DNA of 64,000 nucleotides from Amycolatopsis sulphurea (lineage in GTDB: Bacteria > Actinomycetota > Actinomycetes > Mycobacteriales > Pseudonocardiaceae). Below are positions 55,211-64,000 of this stretch, one piece after another. The stretch's first letter is position 1, and each line of letters opens with the position of its first letter. Below the pieces are notes generated by a model. The model was not told the origin of the DNA. It saw nothing but the letters and a program-made list of their open reading frames with translations, and did not search any database. Position numbers and translations under genes: made by a program. The stretch covers positions 992,001 through 1,056,000 of the forward strand of contig NZ_PDJK01000001.1 of the NCBI RefSeq assembly GCF_002564045.1. The letters are read 5' to 3'.

Positions 55211-56178
55211 CCGAAGCGGACCTGCAGACCCACCGCACGGACGTGGCCGCCGAGCTGTGCGCGGACGTGCGGGCCGGCCTCACCGCCGAGCAGAAGTGGT
55301 TGCCGCCCAAGTGGTTCTACGACGCCGAGGGCAGCGCGCTGTTCGAGAAGATCACCGCGCTGCCGGAGTATTACCCGACCCGCAGCGAACGCGAGGTGCT
55401 CGCCGCGCGGGCGGCGGAGATCGCCGGGCTGACCGGGGCACGCACCCTCGTCGAGCTGGGTTCCGGATCGAGTGAGAAGACCCGGCTGCTGCTGGGCGCG
55501 CTGACCGCGCACGGCACGCTGGAGGCGTTCGTGCCGATGGACGTGTCGGAATCCGCGCTCGCCGAGGCGACCGCTGCGATCTCGGCGGACTATCCGGGGC
55601 TGGACGTGCGTGGTGTGGTCGGCGACTTCACCCGGCACCTGCGGCTGCTGCCCGGCAGCGCGCCCCGGGTGGTGGCCTTCCTCGGCGGCACGATCGGCAA
55701 CTTCCTGCCCGCCGAGCGCGCCGCGTTCCTGCACTCGGTGCGGGAGGTGCTGGCCGAGGAGGAGTGGCTGCTGCTCGGCACGGACCTGGTGAAGGAGCCC
55801 GAAACGCTGGAGCGCGCCTACGACGACGCGGCCGGGGTGACCGCGGCGTTCAACCGCAACGTGCTGCGGGTGATCAACGCGCACCTGGGTGCGGACTTCG
55901 ATCCGGACGCGTTCGACCACGTCGCGCAGTGGGACGCCGGGCAGGAGTGGATCGAGATGCGGCTGCGCGCGCAGCGGGACACCACCGTGCGCATCCCCGG
56001 TGCCGGGCTGGTCGTCGAGTTCGCCGCGGGTGAGCACATCCGTACCGAGGTGTCGGCGAAATTCCGGCCGGACGGGATCGCCGCGGAGCTGGCCGCCGCC
56101 GGATTCGCGGTGGTCCGCCGCTGGACCGACTCGCAGCGGCGGTTCGGGGTGAGTTTGGCAAGATCGGTGCGTGCGTAA
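55207..56178 (+). CDS. egtD: Histidine N-alpha-methyltransferase
   Basis: 323 aa, the normal EgtD length. The SAM-binding motif is LVELGSGSSEKTRLLL. The active-site neighbourhood is PKWFYDAEGSALFEKITALP, then EYYPTRSE and FLGGTIGNFLPAERAAFL. It trimethylates histidine to hercynine, the first committed step of ergothioneine synthesis. The last egt gene here; the C-S lyase gene egtE, which often follows, is absent from the window. Confidence 0.95.
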   Translation: MTEADLQTHRTDVAAELCADVRAGLTAEQKWLPPKWFYDAEGSALFEKITALPEYYPTRSEREVLAARAAEIAGLTGARTLVELGSGSSEKTRLLLGALTAHGTLEAFVPMDVSESALAEATAAISADYPGLDVRGVVGDFTRHLRLLPGSAPRVVAFLGGTIGNFLPAERAAFLHSVREVLAEEEWLLLGTDLVKEPETLERAYDDAAGVTAAFNRNVLRVINAHLGADFDPDAFDHVAQWDAGQEWIEMRLRAQRDTTVRIPGAGLVVEFAAGEHIRTEVSAKFRPDGIAAELAAAGFAVVRRWTDSQRRFGVSLARSVRA

Positions 56179-56630
56179 CCCCCTGGCGTCCCTCGCCCGC
56201 AGGCTCGGGTGGTGGCCGCCGCACACCTGATCATCGCGACCGATCGGCGCCTTACCGGTGGTCCGGCGGACGGGCGGACGGGCGGACGGGCGAGCCTGGT
56301 CGGGCTCGCCGGTCTGCCGTCCCTGCGGCTGACCACCAGCGGCCTGCCCCGCAGCACGAACCTGCTGTACTTCCCGCAGGGCCGGGATTTCGTGCTGACC
56401 GGCTCGAACTGGGCCGCCGGCGGCATCCGGCGTGGATCCGCAACCTCCGCGCCACGCCGGACGCGACGGTCGCCCTGCGCGGCCGGGCGGTGGCGGTGAA
56501 AGCCCGCGAGCTCGACGGCGAGGAGTACGACCGGATGTGGGCCGGGCTGCTCGAATTCTGGCCCGGCTACGCGATGGAACGCGCGGCCGCGGGCCGGGTG
56601 CTGCCGAGCTTCGTGCTGACCCGGCAATGA
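56171..56630 (+). pseudogene. Decayed Ddn-type (DUF385, F420-dependent) nitroreductase gene
   Basis: Three frames together spell a Ddn-family protein. VRNPLASLARRLGWWPPHT runs from GTG 56171, overlapping the egtD stop, and ends at an early TGA. LIIATDRRL and later LTTSGLPRSTNLLYFPQGRD, then FVLTGSNW continue in a second frame. HPAWIRNLRATPDATVALRG and MWAGLLEFWPGYAMERAA, then LPSFVLTRQ follow in the third, to TGA 56628-56630. At least two frameshifts and an 8-bp tandem repeat insertion (56265-56288) separate them. The original gene was coupled to egtD. Confidence 0.75.
56265..56288. repeat. 8-bp tandem repeat in the decayed Ddn-type gene
   Basis: GGCGGACG occurs three times in a row and continues partly. 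It falls where the protein should read from LTGG to RASLVGLAG, so repeat slippage probably contributed to loss of the gene. Confidence 0.6.
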
Positions 56631-56767
56631 CCTCGTGCCCCGCGCGATGACGGGGCCGCGCGGGTGGGATCCCTCCTTTCGACCGGTGCCCGGATTGGCC
56701 GCTTTGTGCGAGCCTCGATCGGGTGACGCGTCGTGGCCGGTCCACGACGCGCGGCGAGGAGGTCGAT

Positions 56768-58402
56768 GTGAGAGCAGGCAGAACAGCGCGGATCGGGACG
56801 CTGGTCGCAGCGCTGGCGGTGACAGCGGCCGCGGTCACCGGGACCGCGGCGGCGGCACCGGGCAGCGGGGTGCGGGCGGCCGCGACCGGCAGTACCGCCG
56901 CGGTGAACTGGGGCGCGTGCACCAAGGCCGAACTCGCCGGGGTACCTGCCGACCAGGCGCAGCTGTACAGCTGCGCGCGGTACCGGGTGCCGATCGACCA
57001 CGACGACGCCTCGCTGGGCACGATCGACCTGGCGCTCATGAAGCGGGCCGCGAAGGTGCCGGGGCAGCGGATCGGGTCGCTGTTCCTCAACCCGGGCGGT
57101 CCCGGCGGGTCCGGCCTGGGCATGCCCAAACGTGGTGACAAGTACTTCCAGCCGCAGGTGCTGGACCGCTTCGACCTGATCGGGTTCGACCCGCGCGGGG
57201 TCGGCGCCAGCAACCCGTTGCGCTGCTTCACCACCGCCGAGGACGCCCACGACGTGAAGCTCGGGCAGATCTCGGTCCCGATCTCCCGCGCGGAGATCTC
57301 CGCTGCCATGGCGTCCTTCCGCGACTACGGCCAGTTCTGCCGCCGCAACGCGGGCACGTTGCTCGACCACATGTCCACCCGGGACGTCGTGCGAGATCTC
57401 GACAAGCTGCGCGCCGCGGTGGGGGACAAGCAGCTGAGCTTCGCCGGCTTCTCCTACGGCACGCTGATCGGGGCCACCTATGCCGCGATGTTCCCGCAGC
57501 AGACCCGGGCCATCGTCATCGACGGCAACGTCGACCCGGACCTGCGCACGAACGACGGCGTGACCTACGACGTCGCGCGGGCGCAGGGTTTCGAAATCGC
57601 CCTGGACGGTTTCCTGAAGCGCTGCGCCCAGGCGGGGAAAGCGTGCGCGTTCGGCTCGGGCGACCCGCGGGCGAAGTTCGACGAACTGCGTGACCACCTG
57701 CGCGGCGAGCCGATCACCCTGTCCGGCGGCGAACGGTTCGACCTCGGCGCGCTGACCGACACGACTTCGGGCGCGCTGTACTCGCCGGGCCGATTCCCCA
57801 GGCTGGCCCAGGTTCTGCAGCAGGCCTACGACGTGCTGCACCCGACCGTGCAGAGCCAAAAGCAGCGTTATCCGGACCCGAAGCCCCTCATCGCGGCGCT
57901 GCGCGCCCAGAACACCCACGCGGACACGCACCCGGACAGCCCGTACACCGCCAACGACTCCTACTACGGCGTGAACTGCGCGGACAAGCCGATGGGCATC
58001 GGGCCGGACCAGGTGCCGGGGATCGCGGCCAAGGCGGAGCGGGAATCACCGACCTTCGGGCGCGGGCAGGTGTTCACCGACATCGCGGCCTGCTCGACCT
58101 GGCCGTCGGCGAAGACCTCCGACCCGTACCGCGGGCCGTGGCAGGCGCACACCGCCACCCCGGTGCTCGTCGTGAGCAATTTCTACGACCCGGCCACCCA
58201 GTACCGGTTCGGCCGGCGGATGGCCGCCGAGCTGGGCAACTCGCGGCTGCTCTCGGTGGACGCGTTCGGCCACTGCATCCTCGGCGACGCGAAGGGGGTG
58301 GACGAGGCGGCCGCGGCCTACCTGATCGACCTGAAGGTGCCCGCGGACGGCCAGGTCTTCCAGCCGGACACACAGCCGTTCGGCACCCCCGAACGGACCT
58401 GA
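56768..58402 (+). CDS. Secreted alpha/beta hydrolase, tripeptidyl aminopeptidase-like (TAP)
   Basis: 544 aa from GTG 56768, behind GAGGAGGT. A signal peptide spans residues 1-30 (IGTLVAALAVTAAAVTGTAA). The oxyanion loop is LFLNPGGPGGSGLG, the nucleophile is S229 in FAGFSYGTLIG, and the C-terminal TAP-like domain carries the acid and histidine (PVLVVSNFYDPATQY; LLSVDAFGHCILGD). These enzymes release tripeptides or amino acids from peptides outside the cell, as in Streptomyces SlpD/TAP. It stands alone, 138 bp after the decayed Ddn-type gene. Confidence 0.88.
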   Translation: MRAGRTARIGTLVAALAVTAAAVTGTAAAAPGSGVRAAATGSTAAVNWGACTKAELAGVPADQAQLYSCARYRVPIDHDDASLGTIDLALMKRAAKVPGQRIGSLFLNPGGPGGSGLGMPKRGDKYFQPQVLDRFDLIGFDPRGVGASNPLRCFTTAEDAHDVKLGQISVPISRAEISAAMASFRDYGQFCRRNAGTLLDHMSTRDVVRDLDKLRAAVGDKQLSFAGFSYGTLIGATYAAMFPQQTRAIVIDGNVDPDLRTNDGVTYDVARAQGFEIALDGFLKRCAQAGKACAFGSGDPRAKFDELRDHLRGEPITLSGGERFDLGALTDTTSGALYSPGRFPRLAQVLQQAYDVLHPTVQSQKQRYPDPKPLIAALRAQNTHADTHPDSPYTANDSYYGVNCADKPMGIGPDQVPGIAAKAERESPTFGRGQVFTDIAACSTWPSAKTSDPYRGPWQAHTATPVLVVSNFYDPATQYRFGRRMAAELGNSRLLSVDAFGHCILGDAKGVDEAAAAYLIDLKVPADGQVFQPDTQPFGTPERT

Positions 58403-58510
58403 ACCGCCCGCCCTTCGGACGGAAAACCGGGCATAACGGCACACCCCTCTTGTCAGGTGCGGACGAACCCGTGAAAGTGTCCGCCAGTTGTTCACCCGAG
58501 GGGAGTTGAC

Positions 58511-59644
58511 GTGCGGCGGTGGACGGTCTGGTATGCAGGTGCCGCCGCCCTTGTCGCCGCCGTCTCCGGCTGTGCGGAAGCCCCCGCCCAGGCCGATCCG
58601 ATCGAGGTGACGCGGGCGGCGTGCGGCGCGGGCTGGGCCGCGCCGCCGCCAGGCCCGCAGACGCTGCGAATCCGCAACGCCGCCGCGGTCACGATGGAGG
58701 TCGAGCTGGTCGATCCGGCGACCGGCACCGTGTTCGGCGAGCTGGACGGCGTCGGCACCGGCACCACCCGGGCGTTGCCGGTCAATCTCGGCAACGGGGC
58801 GTACGCGCTGCGATGCGCACCCGAGGACGGGACACCGTTCGTCGGTCCGGCGGTGCAGGTGACCGGCGGTGCCGACCGCCCGGGGCCGGCCGTGGTGCCG
58901 GTGACCAATGCTGACCTGCTCGAACCGCTCAAGAAGTACCACGCGTACGTCGCCGATGGGCTCGGCACGCTCGTGGTCCAGACCGGTGCCCTCCGTAAGG
59001 CCGTACACGCGAGGGACCGGTCCGGCGCCGAGCGTGCCTGGCTCACCGCGCACCTGACGTACGAGCGGCTCGGCGCCGCCTACGACGCGTTCGGCGACGC
59101 GGACGGCGCGATCAACGGCACCACCGACGGCCTGCCCGAAGGTGCGGCCGATCCCGGGTTCACCGGCTTCCACCGCCTGGAAAACGGGCTCTGGCACGGT
59201 GAACCCGCCGCAGCGCTGGTCCCGGTCGCGGACCGGCTCGATGCGGACGTACGGCGGCTGCAGGCATCGTTCGCCGATGCGCAGATCGACCAGAACGACC
59301 TCGGGCTGCGGGCGCACGAGATCATGGAGAACACGCTCCAGTTCGAGCTGACCGGGCGGACCGACTACGGCAGCGGTACGAACCTGGCGACCGCGGGCGC
59401 CCAGGTCACCGGCACCCGGGCGGTCCTCGACGTGCTGCGCCCGCTGCTGGACAGCCGGTTCCCCGGGCTGAAGGACCTGGACGCCTGGCTCGGCCGCACC
59501 GAGCGTGATCTCCGCTCCGGCGCGGGCAAGTCACTGTCCTCAGTGGACCGCCGAACGCGGGAGCGCCTCAACGGAGACGTCGCGGAGCTGACCGAACGGC
59601 TCGCGCCGATCGCCGCGATCACCGAGCCGAGGAGGATCTCGTGA
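58511..59644 (+). CDS. efeO: Iron uptake lipoprotein EfeO
   Basis: 377 aa from GTG 58511. The signal peptide ends in the lipobox AAVSGC, so it is likely a lipoprotein at the outer face of the membrane. An N-terminal cupredoxin-like domain (about 35-120) precedes the M75 imelysin domain with GFHRLENGLW and LRAHEIMENTLQFELTG, which carry the metal-site residues. EfeO binds ferrous/ferric iron for the EfeUOB transporter. Its stop overlaps the efeB start. The permease gene efeU is not in this window, so the set is split. Confidence 0.9.
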   Translation: MRRWTVWYAGAAALVAAVSGCAEAPAQADPIEVTRAACGAGWAAPPPGPQTLRIRNAAAVTMEVELVDPATGTVFGELDGVGTGTTRALPVNLGNGAYALRCAPEDGTPFVGPAVQVTGGADRPGPAVVPVTNADLLEPLKKYHAYVADGLGTLVVQTGALRKAVHARDRSGAERAWLTAHLTYERLGAAYDAFGDADGAINGTTDGLPEGAADPGFTGFHRLENGLWHGEPAAALVPVADRLDADVRRLQASFADAQIDQNDLGLRAHEIMENTLQFELTGRTDYGSGTNLATAGAQVTGTRAVLDVLRPLLDSRFPGLKDLDAWLGRTERDLRSGAGKSLSSVDRRTRERLNGDVAELTERLAPIAAITEPRRIS

Positions 59645-60795
59645 CGCTGGGCAGGCGCGCCTTCCTCCGTGGCACCGCGGGTGCCGGGGCGGGACTCGCG
59701 GTGCTCACCGGCAGCGCAGCGGCGAGCGATGCCGCGCAGCCGTTTCACGGGCCGCGCCAGGCCGGGGTGCTCGCCGAACCGGCGCGGCATTCGGTGGTGG
59801 CCGCGTTCGACGTGATCGCGGAGAGCCGCGCGGAGCTGACCGAGCTGCTGCGCACGCTCACCTCGCGGGCGAGGTTCCTGACCGCGGGTGGCGCGCCCGC
59901 GGCGCTGGGCATCACCGGGCCACCGGCGGATTCCGGCGTGCTCGGTCCGGAGGTGCCCGGCGGGGCGGTGTCCGTGCTCGCCGGTGCGGGCGCTTCGCTG
60001 TTCGACGAAAGGTTCGGGCTCGCCGCGCGGAAACCGCCGAAGCTCAAGCAGATGCCGGCCTTCCCCGACGACGCCTTGGATCCGCAGTGGTGCCACGGTG
60101 ATCTGAGCCTGGTCCTGAACGCCGCGGAGCCGGACATCGTGCTGCACGGACTGCGGGACCTCGCCCGCGCCACCCGCGGCGGGATGCAGCTGCGCTGGAA
60201 GATCGACGGGTTCAGCTCGCCGCCACGACCGTCCGGCACCCCGCGCAACCTGCTCGGCTTCAAGGACGGCACGGCGAACCCGTCACCGTCCGAAGCGGAC
60301 AGTCTGGTGTGGACCGGCGAAGGCGGCAGCTACCAGGTGATCCGGCTGATCCGGATGCTCGTCGAGTTCTGGGATCGGGTCTCGCTGGCCGAGCAGGAGA
60401 ACATGATCGGCCGCCGCCGCGACACCGGGGCACCGCTGGACGGCGCGGCCGAGCAGGACGCGCCGCGCTACGGCGAGGATCCGGTCGGCACCGTGATCCC
60501 GCTGACCAGCCACATCCGGCTGGCCAATCCGCGGACGCCCGGCACCGACGGCGACCGCGTCCTGCGCCGGTCGGTGAACTACGACCGGGGCGTGGACACC
60601 AACGGCAACCTCGACATGGGCCTCGTGTTCGCCTGCTATCAGCGCGATCCCGAGCGCCAGTTCGAGACCGTGCAGCGGCGGCTGGCGGGCGAGCCGCTCA
60701 CCGACTATGTCTCGCCGTTCGGGGGCGGGTACTTCCACCTGTTCCCCGGCGTGCGGGATCCGGCCGACCACTACGGCCGGGCACTGCTGAGCTGA
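59641..60795 (+). CDS. efeB: Deferrochelatase/peroxidase EfeB (DyP type)
   Basis: 384 aa from GTG 59641. A Tat signal is present (LGRRAFLRGTAGAGAGLAVL), so it is exported folded with haem. The DyP features are the catalytic aspartate loop NLLGFKDGTANPS and the haem-ligand region PLTSHIRLANPRTPG. EfeB oxidises ferrous iron or extracts iron from haem at the cell surface, delivering it to EfeO. It overlaps efeO by 4 bp. Confidence 0.93.
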   Translation: MTLGRRAFLRGTAGAGAGLAVLTGSAAASDAAQPFHGPRQAGVLAEPARHSVVAAFDVIAESRAELTELLRTLTSRARFLTAGGAPAALGITGPPADSGVLGPEVPGGAVSVLAGAGASLFDERFGLAARKPPKLKQMPAFPDDALDPQWCHGDLSLVLNAAEPDIVLHGLRDLARATRGGMQLRWKIDGFSSPPRPSGTPRNLLGFKDGTANPSPSEADSLVWTGEGGSYQVIRLIRMLVEFWDRVSLAEQENMIGRRRDTGAPLDGAAEQDAPRYGEDPVGTVIPLTSHIRLANPRTPGTDGDRVLRRSVNYDRGVDTNGNLDMGLVFACYQRDPERQFETVQRRLAGEPLTDYVSPFGGGYFHLFPGVRDPADHYGRALLS

Positions 60796-60812
60796 GCGGA
60801 AAGGGGTCATCA

Positions 60813-62414
60813 GTGGACCGGACCAGGCGAGCGCGCGTCACCACGGCAGTGGCGCTGGCCGCGACCGCGGCGTTGGCCGCGGCGTGCGCGAGCAGTGCGC
60901 CGGAACGGCCGGCGTATGCGGTGGCGGCGGAGGGCTTCGGCACCGCCACCCCGATCAAGCACGTGGTGGTGATCTTCGGCGAGAACATCTCGTTCGACCA
61001 CTACTTCGGCACATATCCGAACGCCACCAACGAAAACGGCACCCCGTTCCACGCCACGCCGGGCACCCCGGCCGTGAACGGCCTGACGCCGCAGCTGCTG
61101 CATGACAACCCGAACGCCTACAACCCGAAGCGGCTGAGTCCCGACCAGGCGCTCACCTGCGACCAGGCGCACGATTACAACAAAGAACAAGCCGCCTTCC
61201 ACGACGGGAAGATGGACAAGTTCGTCGAGCACACCGAAAAGGACAAGTGCACCGGGCAGCCGGTGCTCTTCGGCGAGCCCGGCCTGGTGATGGACTACTT
61301 CGACGGCAACACCGTCACCGCGATGTGGAATTACGCGCAGCACTACGCGCTGAACGACAACTCGTTCGACACGGTGTTCGGCCCGTCCAGCCCCGGCGCG
61401 ATCAACCTGATCTCCGGCCAGACCCACGGCCTGCAGCCGGTGGATTCGGTGACCGGGGAGCCGAAGGTCGATCCGAACACCGCCGCCTCCCCGGACGCGC
61501 ACGGGGTCGGCACCATGATCACCGACCCGGACCCGGCGTTCGACGACTGCTCCGGCAAGAACCACACCGCGGCCGACAACCTCGGCGCGTTTCAAGGCCG
61601 CAACGTCGGCGATCTGCTCGATCAGCGCAAGATCACCTGGGGCTGGTTCGAGGGCGGCTTCCGGCCCACCGGCGAGCAGCACGGGTACGCCGTCTGCGGG
61701 ACCCAGCACCCGAACGTCGGCAAGCAGGACGTCGTCGACTACAGCCCGCACCACGAACCGTTCCAGTACTACCGTTCGACGGCCAATCCGAAGCACCTGC
61801 CGCCGTCCTCCCCGGCCGCGATCGGGCAGCCCGACCAGGCCAATCACCAGTACGACGTGGCGGACTTCGACGACGCGCTGAAGGCGGGCGCCATGCCCGC
61901 GGTGAGCTTCCTGAAGGCACCGTCCTATCAGGACGGTCACGCCGGCTACTCGGACCCGCTCGACGAGCAGGCGTTCGTGGTGGACCAGGTGAACCGGATC
62001 CAGGCGTCCCCGCAGTGGTCCTCGACCGCGATCGTGCTCGCCTACGACGATTCCGACGGCTGGTACGACCACGTGCCGTCGAAGATCGTCAACGGCTCGC
62101 GGGACCGCGCGCAGGATTCCCCGGTGTGCTCGTCGCAGGCGCCCGGCCTCGGCGGGGCGGCCGACCGCTGCGGATACGGTCCGCGGCTGCCGCTGCTCGT
62201 GCTCTCGCCCTACAGCCGGGTCAACCACGTCGACCACACGATGACCGACCAGACCTCGGTCCTGCGGTTCATCGAGGACAACTGGCGGCTGGGCCGGATC
62301 GGCGGCGGCTCCTACGACGCGCTCGCCGCCCCGCTCACCGGCATGTTCGACTTCACCCGCCCCCACGCCGAACCCCTGCCGCTGAACCCCCGCACCGGCG
62401 CCCCCACGCGCTGA
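60813..62414 (+). CDS. Secreted phosphoesterase of the phospholipase C / acid phosphatase family
   Basis: 533 aa from GTG 60813, behind AAAGGGG. An N-terminal export signal with a weak lipobox is present (VALAATAALAAACASS). The phosphoesterase (PF04185-type) motifs are HVVVIFGENISFDHYFGTYP, SPGAINLISGQTHG and IVLAYDDSDGWYDHVPSK. It hydrolyses phosphate esters, possibly phospholipids, outside the cell. No Tat motif is seen, unlike many PlcC proteins. It ends 15 bp before a compound palindrome and faces the aconitase gene. Confidence 0.87.
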   Translation: MDRTRRARVTTAVALAATAALAAACASSAPERPAYAVAAEGFGTATPIKHVVVIFGENISFDHYFGTYPNATNENGTPFHATPGTPAVNGLTPQLLHDNPNAYNPKRLSPDQALTCDQAHDYNKEQAAFHDGKMDKFVEHTEKDKCTGQPVLFGEPGLVMDYFDGNTVTAMWNYAQHYALNDNSFDTVFGPSSPGAINLISGQTHGLQPVDSVTGEPKVDPNTAASPDAHGVGTMITDPDPAFDDCSGKNHTAADNLGAFQGRNVGDLLDQRKITWGWFEGGFRPTGEQHGYAVCGTQHPNVGKQDVVDYSPHHEPFQYYRSTANPKHLPPSSPAAIGQPDQANHQYDVADFDDALKAGAMPAVSFLKAPSYQDGHAGYSDPLDEQAFVVDQVNRIQASPQWSSTAIVLAYDDSDGWYDHVPSKIVNGSRDRAQDSPVCSSQAPGLGGAADRCGYGPRLPLLVLSPYSRVNHVDHTMTDQTSVLRFIEDNWRLGRIGGGSYDALAAPLTGMFDFTRPHAEPLPLNPRTGAPTR

Positions 62415-62429
62415 GGCCCCCGAAACGCT

Positions 62430-62476
62430 GTGAAGGGCACCTTCACGGACGCTGAGTCCGTGAAGGTGCCCTTCAC
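62430..62476. terminator. 47-bp compound palindrome between convergent genes
   Basis: GTGAAGGGCACCTTCAC (62430-62446), spacer GGACGCTGAGTCC, GTGAAGGTGCCCTTCAC (62460-62476). The centre bases of the two 17-mers differ from consensus but compensate each other, so the long arms can still pair. It lies 15 bp after the phosphoesterase stop and 20 bp from the aconitase stop. Confidence 0.7.
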
Positions 62477-62496
62477 AGCTTGATGGCCGCGGTGAA

Positions 62497-64000
<1,504 letters not shown>

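Overview
The window is high-GC actinobacterial DNA. The gene set (an ergothioneine operon, an ESX-type EspG/PPE module, F420-dependent Ddn-like enzymes, a WhiB protein, EfeO/EfeB, aconitase and many GTG/TTG starts) points to Pseudonocardiaceae. An Amycolatopsis-like genus is my inference, since no 16S gene is present.

Left end (1-9.3 kb) is accessory DNA. A DUF4157 putative metalloprotease/toxin and the start of another gene read leftwards off the window. They are followed by a rightward AtuA-like / DUF4387 / HyuA / HyuB / MFS operon. The operon looks dead: AtuA has lost its N-terminus, HyuA is frameshifted near its end, and the transporter is cut by an IS5-like element (8426-9304).

9.3-15.9 kb is a remnant of an integrative conjugative element. 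It carries two XRE regulators (one cut by the IS), an Xis-like protein, a WhiB protein, SpdB-like membrane proteins, a TraB/FtsK gene that has lost its ATP-binding core, and a serine recombinase whose stop codon lies inside tRNA-Leu(GAG), the probable attachment site.

16-31.3 kb is catabolic and transport DNA: three luciferase-like flavin monooxygenases, a Ddn-type protein, two TetR regulators (one facing an amidohydrolase across three matching 18-bp operator-like palindromes), a secreted GH64 glucanase, an oligopeptide-type ABC operon, a LysR regulator and an EamA exporter.

31.3-51.2 kb mixes housekeeping and specialised genes: signal peptidase I, an L,D-transpeptidase, a probable glycine-betaine catabolic regulon (Rieske oxygenase, Rieske ferredoxin, FAD reductase, PurU, dimethylglycine oxidase), two CNNM/CBS proteins, an AcnR-like regulator, an ESX substrate/EspG module, proline iminopeptidase, and a Glu/Leu-type dehydrogenase with a divergent LysR.

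51.3-64 kb holds egtABCD without egtE, then a decayed Ddn gene, a secreted TAP-like peptidase, EfeO-EfeB, a phosphoesterase of the phospholipase C family, and the 3' part of aconitase.

Two repeat systems cross the right half. One is a 47-bp compound palindrome: two 17-bp GTGAAGGGNCCCTTCAC palindromes exactly 30 bp apart, found at gene ends. The other is a small inverted-repeat mobile element (139-282 bp, three copies, each with a 10-11 bp target duplication) that carries the same palindrome. One copy sits inside the spacer of a compound palindrome. Another sits in the start of the proline iminopeptidase gene and supplies a new start codon. Between egtA and egtB lie three decayed tandem copies of the egtA-end/egtB-start junction.
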